Part shown: positions 32,847-40,827 of the stretch, piece after piece
Layout: the number at the start of each line of letters is the position of its first letter
Position numbering within the stretch: the stretch's first letter is position 1
Assembly: GCA_944324915.1 (NCBI GenBank)
Contig: CALUYD010000005.1
Coordinates: 1-64,000, forward strand
DNA from: Candidatus Gastranaerophilales bacterium
Lineage (GTDB): Bacteria > Cyanobacteriota > Vampirovibrionia > Gastranaerophilales > Gastranaerophilaceae
DNA length: 64,000 nucleotides
Direction: 5' to 3'
Made by a program: the position numbers and the translations under genes
Notes under the pieces: model-generated
Database searches by the model: none
What the model saw: only the letters and a program-made list of their open reading frames with translations
What the model was told of the DNA's origin: nothing

Positions 32847-33333
32847 TAATACCCCTTATAAAATCTAAAAATTCCTTTAGTGCTTCTTCTACTATATCCA
32901 CTTTTATTTTGTAGCGGTCATTTGTTTGAGCTTCTTTTGAAATATATTTAATTACTTTTATGTTGTTTTTATAGCCAACAGAAATATAAACAAGTCCTAT
33001 TGGTTTTTCTTTACTTCCTCCGCTTGGACCTAAAATTCCTGTTGTTGCAATAGAACAATCTGCATAGTTCAATAATCCCTTTGACATCTCAAAGGCAGTT
33101 TGCTCGCTAACTGCGCCATATTTATCTAAAGTTTCTTTTTTAACATTTAAAAATTTTGTTTTAGCTTCATTAGAATATGTTACAAAGTTTTGTTTTATAA
33201 ATTCGCTTGAGCCTGCAATATCTGTTAAATATGAGCTTATTAAGCCACCTGTGCAACTTTCGGCACTTGATAGAGTTAATTTATTTTTAGTTAAAATATT
33301 TTTAATTTCTGTTAATAATTGATATTTTTCCAT
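32827..33333 (-). CDS. pncC: CinA C-terminal domain protein / nicotinamide-nucleotide amidase PncC
   Basis: 168 residues, the stand-alone form. It would deamidate NMN to NaMN in pyridine nucleotide salvage. Signature blocks are LSSAESCTGGLISSYLTDIAGSS with the catalytic Ser, VSEQTAFEMSKG and ATTGILGPSGGSKEKPIGLVYI. It sits in the minus-strand run between the secreted protein at 33338 and the CpaE-like gene, without functional logic that I can see. Confidence 0.9.
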   Translation of the reverse strand: MEKYQLLTEIKNILTKNKLTLSSAESCTGGLISSYLTDIAGSSEFIKQNFVTYSNEAKTKFLNVKKETLDKYGAVSEQTAFEMSKGLLNYADCSIATTGILGPSGGSKEKPIGLVYISVGYKNNIKVIKYISKEAQTNDRYKIKVDIVEEALKEFLDFIRGINENTNN

Positions 33334-33337
33334 AATT

Positions 33338-34027
33338 TTATGATGGCACGTCTAATCTATCTAATAGGATTATGTTAAAAATTGTACCTTTTGGAATAAC
33401 TATTTCATCGCCATGTTCAAATAAATTAGCAACTATGCTGTATGCTCCTGAACATACAGTAGCCACTGTTCCTCCGATTGCAGCAACAGGGACAAATAAT
33501 ATTTTTGCGCCTGTAAATAAATCATCTCCTGCGGTTGCTCCCCATTTGATTGTTCTAGGTAATATTCCGCCTGATTTTTTGAGGTCTGTTTTTGTAGCAG
33601 TGAAATAGTTGCCGTTTGTTGTAATTGAACCGTCTGATTTTAGAACATAGTTAAAATTGCTTGCAATTCCTGAATTAATTGGTAATTGAGTTCCGTATTT
33701 TGTAACTAAATGGTCTAAATTTAAAATAATTGATGCCGGACGTGATAAACTTCTTGATTGTTTAATTGCAACAACTCTGCCTCTAAATATTGTTTTAGAA
33801 GGTAATATTAATTTATTGTTTACATAAATATCTTTTGTAAGATATGCTTGAAACATATCTCCTTGTGTAATGTTTTTTGTTGTAACATTTTCAGCCATTT
33901 CAAGCTCTAGTTTTGTTCCGTATGGAATATTTATGCCGTCAATATCAGCGTATAATTGATGAGCAGCATATACTTTTGTTGTAATTAATAATGTGCATAA
34001 TATAAGAATTAATTTAAATATTTTCAT
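33338..34027 (-). CDS. Secreted beta-rich protein of unknown function
   Basis: 229 residues. A signal peptide (MKIFKLILILCTLLITTKVYA) precedes a beta-rich domain: IPYGTKLELEMAENVTTKNI, LPSKTIFRGRVVAIKQSRSL and a C-terminal IPKGTIFNIILLDRLDVP that repeats the pattern 'P-x-GT-x-hydrophobic'. A glycine-rich hydrophobic stretch (FVPVAAIGGTVATVCSGAYSIV) lies near 180-202. The repeated motifs suggest a barrel that binds something small or a surface protein. I do not recognise a family. Confidence 0.65.
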   Translation of the reverse strand: MKIFKLILILCTLLITTKVYAAHQLYADIDGINIPYGTKLELEMAENVTTKNITQGDMFQAYLTKDIYVNNKLILPSKTIFRGRVVAIKQSRSLSRPASIILNLDHLVTKYGTQLPINSGIASNFNYVLKSDGSITTNGNYFTATKTDLKKSGGILPRTIKWGATAGDDLFTGAKILFVPVAAIGGTVATVCSGAYSIVANLFEHGDEIVIPKGTIFNIILLDRLDVPS

Positions 34028-34038
34028 TTTCTATCCTT

Positions 34039-34878
34039 TTATTTTAAGTTTCTAATGTCGTTTGCACTTGTTGCGCCAAATTTAGCCGATAAATCATCAA
34101 TATGATGAATTATATAATAAAAAGGCTCTAAATCTCTTTCATTTAAATCAATCATAGCGCCCCAATCCGCTCTTCCGTGGTGAGCTGCTATCATTTTTGC
34201 TATATTATAAAATCCGTTTGTCATACACAACGTATAACCGTATTGTGAATGAGTAAGCCAATCTTTTCTGAATTGTTCGTTATAATCTATAACGCCTGAT
34301 TCAAGATTTATATCGTATTCAAAGATTTTACCTATATCATGCAAAATAGAAGCTGCAATAACTTCTTCTTTATTTAAATGTTTTTTAACTTTTTCTAAAA
34401 CAGTTTGTGCCATTTGAGCACATTCAAGCGTATGAACAACCAAACCGCCAATGTAATTATGGTGCATTTGTTTTGCAGCAGGGCAAACCAAGAATTTTTC
34501 TTTGTCTTTATTTAAATTATCTAAAACGAAATTTTTTAATTTTTCGTCTTTAAATTCATTAACTATTGCTATAATTTCATTGAAATATTCAATTCTTTTT
34601 TCTTCATCCAGTCCTAAAATGGCTTGTTCTAATACTTCAAAATTATTCAAAAGACAGTTGTTATATTTTTCATTATAGCTTGCAGTAATAATTCTGATAA
34701 TATTTCCCACTCTTGTTGAAATATCAGGAGTTCTGTTTAGTGTTTCTTCCCATAAAACGCAATTTAATGTTGATGATGTTTCAATATTTTTTAATTGCAT
34801 CTTCCCCATTTTAGTACCGGCTTTGGTATCGCCTATTGAAAAAGATAAAATTTCATATTTTGCATTTAAATCTAACAT
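34039..34878 (-). CDS. YhaM-like 3'-5' exoribonuclease (OB-fold plus HD domain)
   Basis: 279 residues. The N-terminal 90 residues form an OB-fold-like nucleic-acid-binding region (GKMQLKNIETSSTLNCVLWEE); the HD domain follows with HHNYIGGLVVHTLE, LHDIGK, THSQYGY and AAHHGRADWG as metal ligands. B. subtilis YhaM degrades RNA and single-stranded DNA 3'-5'. The length is about 35 residues shorter than YhaM. The promoter is a leaderless -10 (TAAAAT, 34890-34885). Confidence 0.87.
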   Translation of the reverse strand: MLDLNAKYEILSFSIGDTKAGTKMGKMQLKNIETSSTLNCVLWEETLNRTPDISTRVGNIIRIITASYNEKYNNCLLNNFEVLEQAILGLDEEKRIEYFNEIIAIVNEFKDEKLKNFVLDNLNKDKEKFLVCPAAKQMHHNYIGGLVVHTLECAQMAQTVLEKVKKHLNKEEVIAASILHDIGKIFEYDINLESGVIDYNEQFRKDWLTHSQYGYTLCMTNGFYNIAKMIAAHHGRADWGAMIDLNERDLEPFYYIIHHIDDLSAKFGATSANDIRNLK

Positions 34879-34884
34879 AACTTG

Positions 34885-34890
34885 ATTTTA
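34885..34890 (-). promoter_or_regulatory. -10 box of the YhaM-like gene, leaderless
   Basis: TAAAAT on the minus strand is followed by the 6-nt spacer CAAGTT and the ATG at 34878; no Shine-Dalgarno. This probably starts the operon running down to thiL. Confidence 0.5.
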
Positions 34891-34919
34891 CTACAATTAA
34901 TGATTATGTGCAAAATGTT

Positions 34920-35981
34920 TCAATGGCTTAATCTTTTTTTAAGTTCGATTATTTTTTGATAAGAATTTTCTATATCTTGTTCTTTGATGTTGCCTAGTTT
35001 TATTTCTTTTTTAATTATTTTTTGAATTTTTAGAGCAAGATTTTCATCGTTTTTATCTATATTATTTGAAAACAACAAGATATTTACCCCTGCATTTATA
35101 GAATTTACTATAATATCTCTTAGTGAATAATTTTTTCTTATTGCCCCCATATCATAATCATCAGAGATTATTACACCCTTAAAACCTATTTCATCTTCTA
35201 AAAGTCCTTTTATTGTTTTTTTAGAAAGGCTTGCAGGATATTTATTGTCAATATTGGAGTTAAATATATGAGAAACCATTACCATATTTAATTTGTCATA
35301 TTCTTTTAAATCATAATAAGGTTTAAGCTCTTCATTTTTAAATGTTTTAGTTGCATCAACAAAGCCTTTATGAGTATCCCCTTCGACACTGCCATGACCC
35401 GGGAAATGCTTAATTGATGTAGCTATACCTTGATTATTGTGTTCTTCTATAAAAATTTTTGAGTAATTTGTAACTATATTGGGGTTTATTCCATAGCTTC
35501 TTTCTTTTGTTTTGATAATGGAATTTTGGTTTATTGCTAAATCAACACAAGGTGCAAAATTAAGATTTATTTTAAGGTCTTTTTGAATTTGCGCCATTTT
35601 TGAATATTCTTTTTGAGCTTCTTTATTAGTTAATCTTGAAACTTCGTATGCACTTTTGTGCTTGTAAAAATCATATCTTTGAACATATCCGCCTTCGTTA
35701 TCTATTGATATAAAAGGGGTTATGGGTGATAGGTTTATTAAATTTTCATTCATTTTAATTAAATCTTCTTTTGATTTAATATTTTTTGAAAATAAAATAA
35801 CTCCTGAAATTTCACCTTTTTGTGCTTGTTTTAAAATTTTCTTGTAGCCAAGTGAATTTATATTATCTCCATTAAAGCCCACTATAATCATTTGCCCGAT
35901 TTTACTATCCAAATCGTTTGCATAGGTTATATTTATCAAAGCTAAAAAAGCTAAGAAGATTATTTTAAATTTATTGAACAT
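34920..35981 (-). CDS. nagZ: Beta-N-acetylhexosaminidase NagZ (GH3), secreted
   Basis: 353 residues. The GH3 fold shows FISIDNEGGYVQR, the diagnostic KHFPGHGSVEGDTHKG with the catalytic His/Asp dyad, and the nucleophile in ISDDYDMGAI. It removes N-acetylglucosamine from muropeptides. Unlike cytoplasmic E. coli NagZ, it has a signal peptide (MFNKFKIIFLAFLALINITYA), so it acts outside the cytoplasm. It overlaps the YihY/BrkB-like gene by 11 nt. Confidence 0.92.
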   Translation of the reverse strand: MFNKFKIIFLAFLALINITYANDLDSKIGQMIIVGFNGDNINSLGYKKILKQAQKGEISGVILFSKNIKSKEDLIKMNENLINLSPITPFISIDNEGGYVQRYDFYKHKSAYEVSRLTNKEAQKEYSKMAQIQKDLKINLNFAPCVDLAINQNSIIKTKERSYGINPNIVTNYSKIFIEEHNNQGIATSIKHFPGHGSVEGDTHKGFVDATKTFKNEELKPYYDLKEYDKLNMVMVSHIFNSNIDNKYPASLSKKTIKGLLEDEIGFKGVIISDDYDMGAIRKNYSLRDIIVNSINAGVNILLFSNNIDKNDENLALKIQKIIKKEIKLGNIKEQDIENSYQKIIELKKRLSH

Positions 35982-36849
35982 TTTTTGCTTTTTTCTTTTC
36001 TAAAATTATTAATTTTCTAAGAGTTTGGTTGTTAACTTGTCCGCCAATTAAAAATATTATTGATGAATAATATAGCCAAACCATTAATATGGCAAATGTT
36101 CCGATTGTTCCATATACTTTATTATATGTTCCAAGGGTGTTAACATAAAGTGAAAATGCCCAAGAGCCTATTAACCAAAATACGCAGAAAAATAAAGTCC
36201 CCGGTATAACGCTTTTTCTTTTTATGCTGAAATCTCTTGCAGGTAGTACATAGTAATTTATTGATGCCAATAAAAATAATAAAAGAAAGGCAACAGGCCA
36301 TCTTGTAATTAAGATGGTGTCTATTATATGGGAAGGTATAGAAAAATATGCGCCTATAAAATTCATTATGACTTTACCTAGAACAATTAGATTTATGCTT
36401 ATGAACAAAAAGAATGCATTAACAAAAACCATAAGCATTGCCAAAAAACGCACTTTTATAAAACTTCTGTTTTCTTGGATATTGTTTGCTCGATTTAAGC
36501 CTTTTATAATTACTGCAATAGCGTTTGATGTAAGAAAAATTGTTGCAAAAAAGCCAACTATTGCCATTAATTTTCCGCTTTTAAATATTGAAACTTCTTC
36601 TAATACATTGTTAATTAAAAATATCACCCCTTGAGGAGCTACGGTTGAAAGACCGAAAATAATTTTATTTATAAAAAAAGTTTTTCCAAGCCAGCCAAAA
36701 ATAGCCATTAAAAACAGCATAAAAGGAAAAATTCCAAGAGCTGTCATATAAGCCATTTCGCCTGCTGCGTTGGCGTAATCATCTCTAATGATTGCATTTA
36801 TAAGATTTTGAACATATTCTTTTAAAATTTCATATATCTTTTTCAACAT
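35971..36849 (-). CDS. YihY/BrkB-family inner membrane protein
   Basis: 292 residues with six hydrophobic helices. The family blocks are AAGEMAYMTALGIFPFMLFLMAIFG near residues 27-50 and the end of the domain with YGTIGTFAILMVWLYYSSIIFLIGGQVN. The family was once misnamed ribonuclease BN; its real function is unknown. It is 2 nt from nrnA and overlaps nagZ. Confidence 0.9.
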   Translation of the reverse strand: MLKKIYEILKEYVQNLINAIIRDDYANAAGEMAYMTALGIFPFMLFLMAIFGWLGKTFFINKIIFGLSTVAPQGVIFLINNVLEEVSIFKSGKLMAIVGFFATIFLTSNAIAVIIKGLNRANNIQENRSFIKVRFLAMLMVFVNAFFLFISINLIVLGKVIMNFIGAYFSIPSHIIDTILITRWPVAFLLLFLLASINYYVLPARDFSIKRKSVIPGTLFFCVFWLIGSWAFSLYVNTLGTYNKVYGTIGTFAILMVWLYYSSIIFLIGGQVNNQTLRKLIILEKKKAKNVQ

Positions 36850-36851
36850 AA

Positions 36852-37805
36852 TTATAAAATATTTTTTGCTTCTTCTATTAATAATTCTACTGCACGATTA
36901 ATTTTTTCTTTTATAGTGCAGCCAGCGGCTCTTTTGTGACCTCCGCCGTTAAATTTTTCTGTTATTTTTGTTGCATCAACTTCTTTAGTTCTGATTGAAA
37001 CTTTGATTTTGTTTTGTTGCGTTTCTTTTAAAACAAAAGCTATTTCAACTCCGGATATCGAGCGCAATGTTTCGCAAATTCCTTCGCTATATTCATCTTT
37101 TGCGCTGAATTTTCCAACTATTTCTTTTGTAATTAAAGTATATGCTATTTTATCGTTTAAACAAAATTTTGCATTTGAAACTAGATAATTTTGAAATAAA
37201 ATCAAATTTTTTGGCTTATTTGTGTAGCACAAATCGGCGATTTTTGATGTGTCTATTATTTTTGAAATTTCTGAAGCTATTGCAAATGTATGTGGCGTTG
37301 TGCTTTCGTATTTAAAACAGCCTGTATCTGTTAAAATTGCACTATATAGACCTTGAGCCATTTTGGGGGTAATTTTAATATCCATTTTTTTGAAGAAATC
37401 ATATAACACTTCTCCGGTTGATGAAATACCGCCTTTTATGTAGTTTATTTTTGCAAAACCTGTGTTTGTTTTATGATGATCGATTACGATTGTATTTTCG
37501 CATTTTTCAAAAATAGTTCTTGCTTTATCTATAATTCTATCTATTGAAGCTACATCAAGCGCTATAATTAAATCATATTCATCTTTTAGGGTAGATAAAT
37601 TTTTAGAATTATTTAAATTTTCAAGAAAACTGTATGTGTTTGGAAAATCAAAATTATCTTTAATTTGTATTAAAATATCAGCTTTATCGCCCATAAAATA
37701 TTTAAGCGCACTAGCACAACCCAGAGTGTCGCCATCGGGGTTTATATGTGTTATTATAAGTGCACGATTTGAATTATTTATTAAATTAATAATTTCTTTT
37801 TCCAT
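36852..37805 (-). CDS. nrnA: DHH/DHHA1 phosphoesterase NrnA-like (nanoRNase / pAp phosphatase)
   Basis: 317 residues from the ATG at 37805; an alternative TTG at 37829 adds 8 residues but has no ribosome-binding site. Metal-binding blocks are THINPDGDTLG, ALDVASIDR, IDHHKTN (the DHH motif) and LTDTGCF; DHHA1 ends with FNGGGHKRAAGC. It degrades short oligonucleotides and pAp. A TGT-TATTCT -10 lies 7 nt before the ATG, so this may also be leaderless. It is divergent from the exchanger gene. Confidence 0.9.
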   Translation of the reverse strand: MEKEIINLINNSNRALIITHINPDGDTLGCASALKYFMGDKADILIQIKDNFDFPNTYSFLENLNNSKNLSTLKDEYDLIIALDVASIDRIIDKARTIFEKCENTIVIDHHKTNTGFAKINYIKGGISSTGEVLYDFFKKMDIKITPKMAQGLYSAILTDTGCFKYESTTPHTFAIASEISKIIDTSKIADLCYTNKPKNLILFQNYLVSNAKFCLNDKIAYTLITKEIVGKFSAKDEYSEGICETLRSISGVEIAFVLKETQQNKIKVSIRTKEVDATKITEKFNGGGHKRAAGCTIKEKINRAVELLIEEAKNIL

Positions 37806-37840
37806 TGACAATAGAATAACAGAAAACAAAGGAAAAACAA

Positions 37841-38845
37841 ATGCATTTTTTTACACATTTTACAATAGCTTTAATATCTCTTATTGCAATAGTTTTATCT
37901 TGTGTTTTATTTACAAATGCAATCGAATATTTAGGAAACAAATTAAAATTAGGAAATAATGCAACAGGTTCTATTTTAGCGGTATTAGGAACAGGTTTAC
38001 CTGAAACTATTATTCCTTTGGTTGCAATATTTGAAGTGTGTTTTTTAGATTTAAAAATTCAAACCGCTCAAGATATTGCGCTAGGAGCTGTTTTAGGTTC
38101 ACCTTTTATGTTATCTACTTTCGCAATGTTTTTACTTTTAATTGTTCTTCTTTTGAAGAAAAGAAATAGCTTGAATGTTGATTATAATTTTGTTTTAAGA
38201 GATTATAAATATTTTTTATTAGCGTATAGTTGTGCAATTTTATTTTCTTTTAAATTTTTTGTAAATTATAAAATGTTTTTATCATTTGTATTGATATTGA
38301 TTTATGGAATTTTTGTATATCGAACAATAGTTAAATCAAGAGTTGTTTGTATTGAATGCGAAAGCGAAGAATTGTATTTTTCGCATGGTTTAAAATTGAA
38401 TAAAAATTTTATTCTTTTTGTTCAGCTTTTATTGTCCGTTTCTGTTCTTGTTATATCTTCACATTATTTTGTGGATGAAATAAGATATTTTTCAACTGTG
38501 TTGAATATTTCTCCATCGATTTTAACATTATTAATTGCTCCTTTTGCAACAGAATTGCCGGAATGCATAAATAGTGTTATTTGGTTAAAACAAGATAAGG
38601 ACGATTTAGCAATAGCAAATATTTTAGGCGCAATTGTTTTTCAAACAACCATATTGTGCGCAATAGGAATGATTTTAACTCCTTGGATTTTAAATAGAGT
38701 TCTTTTTATAAATGCAATTTTAACCATACTTTGCGCTATTGTATTTTTGCTTTTGGTTTTAAAAAATAAAAAAATTACTGTAATTAATTTATTATTTTGT
38801 GCCTTTGTATATTTTTTATTTTTGATATATATTTTTATATGTTAG
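37841..38845 (+). CDS. Sodium/calcium exchanger (CaCA family)
   Basis: 334 residues, about ten helices in two inverted repeats. The alpha-1 repeat is GNNATGSILAVLGTGLPETIIPLVA and the alpha-2 repeat is ISPSILTLLIAPFATELPECINSV; both carry the Glu that coordinates cations. The ion specificity cannot be read from sequence. AAAGG precedes the ATG. It is divergent from nrnA with 35 nt between the starts. Confidence 0.87.
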   Translation: MHFFTHFTIALISLIAIVLSCVLFTNAIEYLGNKLKLGNNATGSILAVLGTGLPETIIPLVAIFEVCFLDLKIQTAQDIALGAVLGSPFMLSTFAMFLLLIVLLLKKRNSLNVDYNFVLRDYKYFLLAYSCAILFSFKFFVNYKMFLSFVLILIYGIFVYRTIVKSRVVCIECESEELYFSHGLKLNKNFILFVQLLLSVSVLVISSHYFVDEIRYFSTVLNISPSILTLLIAPFATELPECINSVIWLKQDKDDLAIANILGAIVFQTTILCAIGMILTPWILNRVLFINAILTILCAIVFLLLVLKNKKITVINLLFCAFVYFLFLIYIFIC

Positions 38846-38900
38846 TGTAAATATATTTAGGTGTTATACATACTTATAAAGTTGTTAGGAAGGATAAAAT

Positions 38901-39314
38901 ATGCGAATTACACCAATTAATTTTAGTCGTTCTTTTGTGGGTTCTAAAGAAAACAAAAGAAGAATTGAAGAATTACAAAATGAATATCAAAGAATGCGTT
39001 GGGGCACAGAAGGCTGTAACGGCGGATTGGATTTTGATAAAGAACGTGAATTAAATTCAAGAATTGAATATGACAGATTACTAGATAAAAAAGAACAATT
39101 AAGATGGGCACAAGAAGGTTGCAATGGTTGTCTGTCACCTAAGCAAGAAGCAAGATTGTGTGAACTAGAAAGACGTTTTAGTGATGATACTTGCGATTCT
39201 GAAGAATTGCCGTCAAGAGCTGAACACATTGAAACAAGAAGCGAGTTTAATATGCCAATATATGAAGTATATGGTGTTCCTGCATCAACATTTTACGGTG
39301 ATTGGGCAAATTAA
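38901..39314 (+). CDS. Small protein with duplicated RW-EGCNG motif and Ser-Phe leader
   Basis: 137 residues, no family recognised. The N-terminus MRITPINFSRSFVGSKENK carries the Ser-Phe leader. Two internal repeats of about 38 residues share the pattern RW-x-x-EGCNG-x-L (RMRWGTEGCNGGLDFDKERE near 31-50 and LRWAQEGCNGCLSPKQEARL near 68-87), each embedded in a charged helix. Four Cys in total could form a metal or disulfide site. AGGAAGGA precedes the ATG and a strong terminator follows. Confidence 0.65.
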   Translation: MRITPINFSRSFVGSKENKRRIEELQNEYQRMRWGTEGCNGGLDFDKERELNSRIEYDRLLDKKEQLRWAQEGCNGCLSPKQEARLCELERRFSDDTCDSEELPSRAEHIETRSEFNMPIYEVYGVPASTFYGDWAN

Positions 39315-39330
39315 TAAAACTATTAAATAA

Positions 39331-39358
39331 AAAAAGCTCTCTTTTTAGAGAGCTTTTT
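39331..39358. terminator. Strong bidirectional terminator
   Basis: AAAAAGCTCTCT (39331-39342), loop TTTT, AGAGAGCTTTTT (39347-39358). It serves the 137-residue gene and the convergent MFS gene. Confidence 0.88.
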
Positions 39359-39378
39359 TTATTTAAATGATTTTATAT

Positions 39379-40758
39379 TTATTCTTCTTTTTCTTTTACT
39401 GTTAAAGTAATAAATGCACCTATTATAAGCATTAAAGCTCCGAATAAAAACGCATAATCCCAATGGTTATTTGTATAAATTCCCATAGTGAAAGTTGATT
39501 TATTGATAAACCAAGCTAAAAGTGTGCAAACTATTACTTGAGGAGCTGATATAAAAATATTAAATATACCCATAGCAGAGCCTTCAGTACCTTCTTTTAT
39601 GTATTTTGAAAGCATTGCAAATGGTAGCGCTAATGTTGATGACCAGCCGATACCTGCAAGACCTATTCCTGCAAAAACAACTACCTTATTTGGCATACAA
39701 GCAATTAACAAGTATGATAGCGCCATTATTAAAAGAGAAATAGCATGAACTCTTTTGTTTCCGTTTATTTCTGCCATTTTTGCAATAGGAATAGCAATTA
39801 TAAAACAAATTAAATTAAAGAAAGCAAAACAAATTGAAGAAAAGTTTTGAGCTTCTGCTTGTCTGTCTGCAAATGTAGCTATTATATTTTCAGCTAAATC
39901 TGCGGTGTTTGGAATGCCATATAAAATATGAACAACATATTGTGTAAAGAAAATTAATAAGCTCATTAATCCAATCCAAGTAAAGAATTGAGCAAGGCAA
40001 ATCTTTGTTACTTCAGGGCTAACACCTAAAAATTCTTTAACATTTTGGATAAATGGCTTTGAAGCATATTTTTTTGCTTCTAATTTCTTTTCCATCATTG
40101 CTTCTTTGGATGGAACATTTTCTCTAAAAGTTATACAAGTCCACAGCATGCTCAAAATAAAAGCTAAACCTGCCATGGTAAATTGTGCATCTACTGACAT
40201 TTGATAATCAAAAGCCCATTTTAAAAATGGTGCAACGCCTGCTGAAACAACAGAACCAAGTCCTATTGCAAAACTTAAAAATGAATTTGCAATAGCATGT
40301 TGGCTTTTTTTGATATTATCCGGAACCAATGCTCTATATGGACCTTGAGCAGCATTAACACAAGCATCAATCACCCAAATGAAAATTGCCGCTATAAATA
40401 ATGCAAGCCATGCAGGATTGTTAGATCCAAAAAGACTGCTTATAAATTCACTTTTTGGAAGTAATATTAAACCAATTGCGCCGAATAATGCTCCAAAGAA
40501 TAAATAGGGCAATCTTCTTCCGAATTTTGTAAAGGTGTTATCAGATAGCGCACCAATAATAGGTTGAACAACAATACCTGTAACAGGTCCTGCAAGCCAA
40601 ATTAAGCCATAAAGCAATGGGCTTGCGCCAAGGGATTCTGTTAATGGACCTGATAAAATAATTCTCATTTGCCAAGCAAATTGAAGTCCAAAGAACCCTA
40701 TGCAGAAATTTAGCAATTGTAATGAGCTAAATTTTCTTAGATTATCTTCACTAGACAT
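39379..40758 (-). CDS. MFS transporter, SLC45/GPH-like (probable sugar transporter)
   Basis: 459 residues, 12 helices. The loop 2-3 motif GALSDNTFTKFGRRLPYLFFG and WQMRIILSGPLTESLGASPLLYGLIWLAGPVTGIVVQPIIG are typical of the SLC45/GPH-type symporters that carry sucrose or other glycosides. The substrate is a guess from family. A GGAGG ribosome-binding site precedes the ATG. It stands alone on the minus strand. Confidence 0.82.
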   Translation of the reverse strand: MSSEDNLRKFSSLQLLNFCIGFFGLQFAWQMRIILSGPLTESLGASPLLYGLIWLAGPVTGIVVQPIIGALSDNTFTKFGRRLPYLFFGALFGAIGLILLPKSEFISSLFGSNNPAWLALFIAAIFIWVIDACVNAAQGPYRALVPDNIKKSQHAIANSFLSFAIGLGSVVSAGVAPFLKWAFDYQMSVDAQFTMAGLAFILSMLWTCITFRENVPSKEAMMEKKLEAKKYASKPFIQNVKEFLGVSPEVTKICLAQFFTWIGLMSLLIFFTQYVVHILYGIPNTADLAENIIATFADRQAEAQNFSSICFAFFNLICFIIAIPIAKMAEINGNKRVHAISLLIMALSYLLIACMPNKVVVFAGIGLAGIGWSSTLALPFAMLSKYIKEGTEGSAMGIFNIFISAPQVIVCTLLAWFINKSTFTMGIYTNNHWDYAFLFGALMLIIGAFITLTVKEKEE

Positions 40759-40815
40759 TTTTCCTCCGTAAACATAAACGAAACATTACAATTTTACATT
40801 AATATTTTTTAATTG

Positions 40816-40821
40816 TAAAAT
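40816..40821 (+). promoter_or_regulatory. -10 box of the SpoIID-like gene, leaderless
   Basis: TAAAAT preceded by TTG ends 6 nt before the ATG at 40828; there is no Shine-Dalgarno. It would drive the spoIID-murJ-tsaC operon. Confidence 0.5.
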
Positions 40822-40827
40822 TTAAAT

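Noticed and set aside
30272-33333. Complete Tad pilus locus
   Set aside because: Only CpaE- and CpaF-like genes are present, and the latter is degenerate; neighbours are metabolic genes.
38944-39229. Minus-strand frames opposite the RW-EGCNG gene
   Set aside because: The plus-strand frame has a good ribosome-binding site, the shared leader and a terminator; the opposite frames have none.
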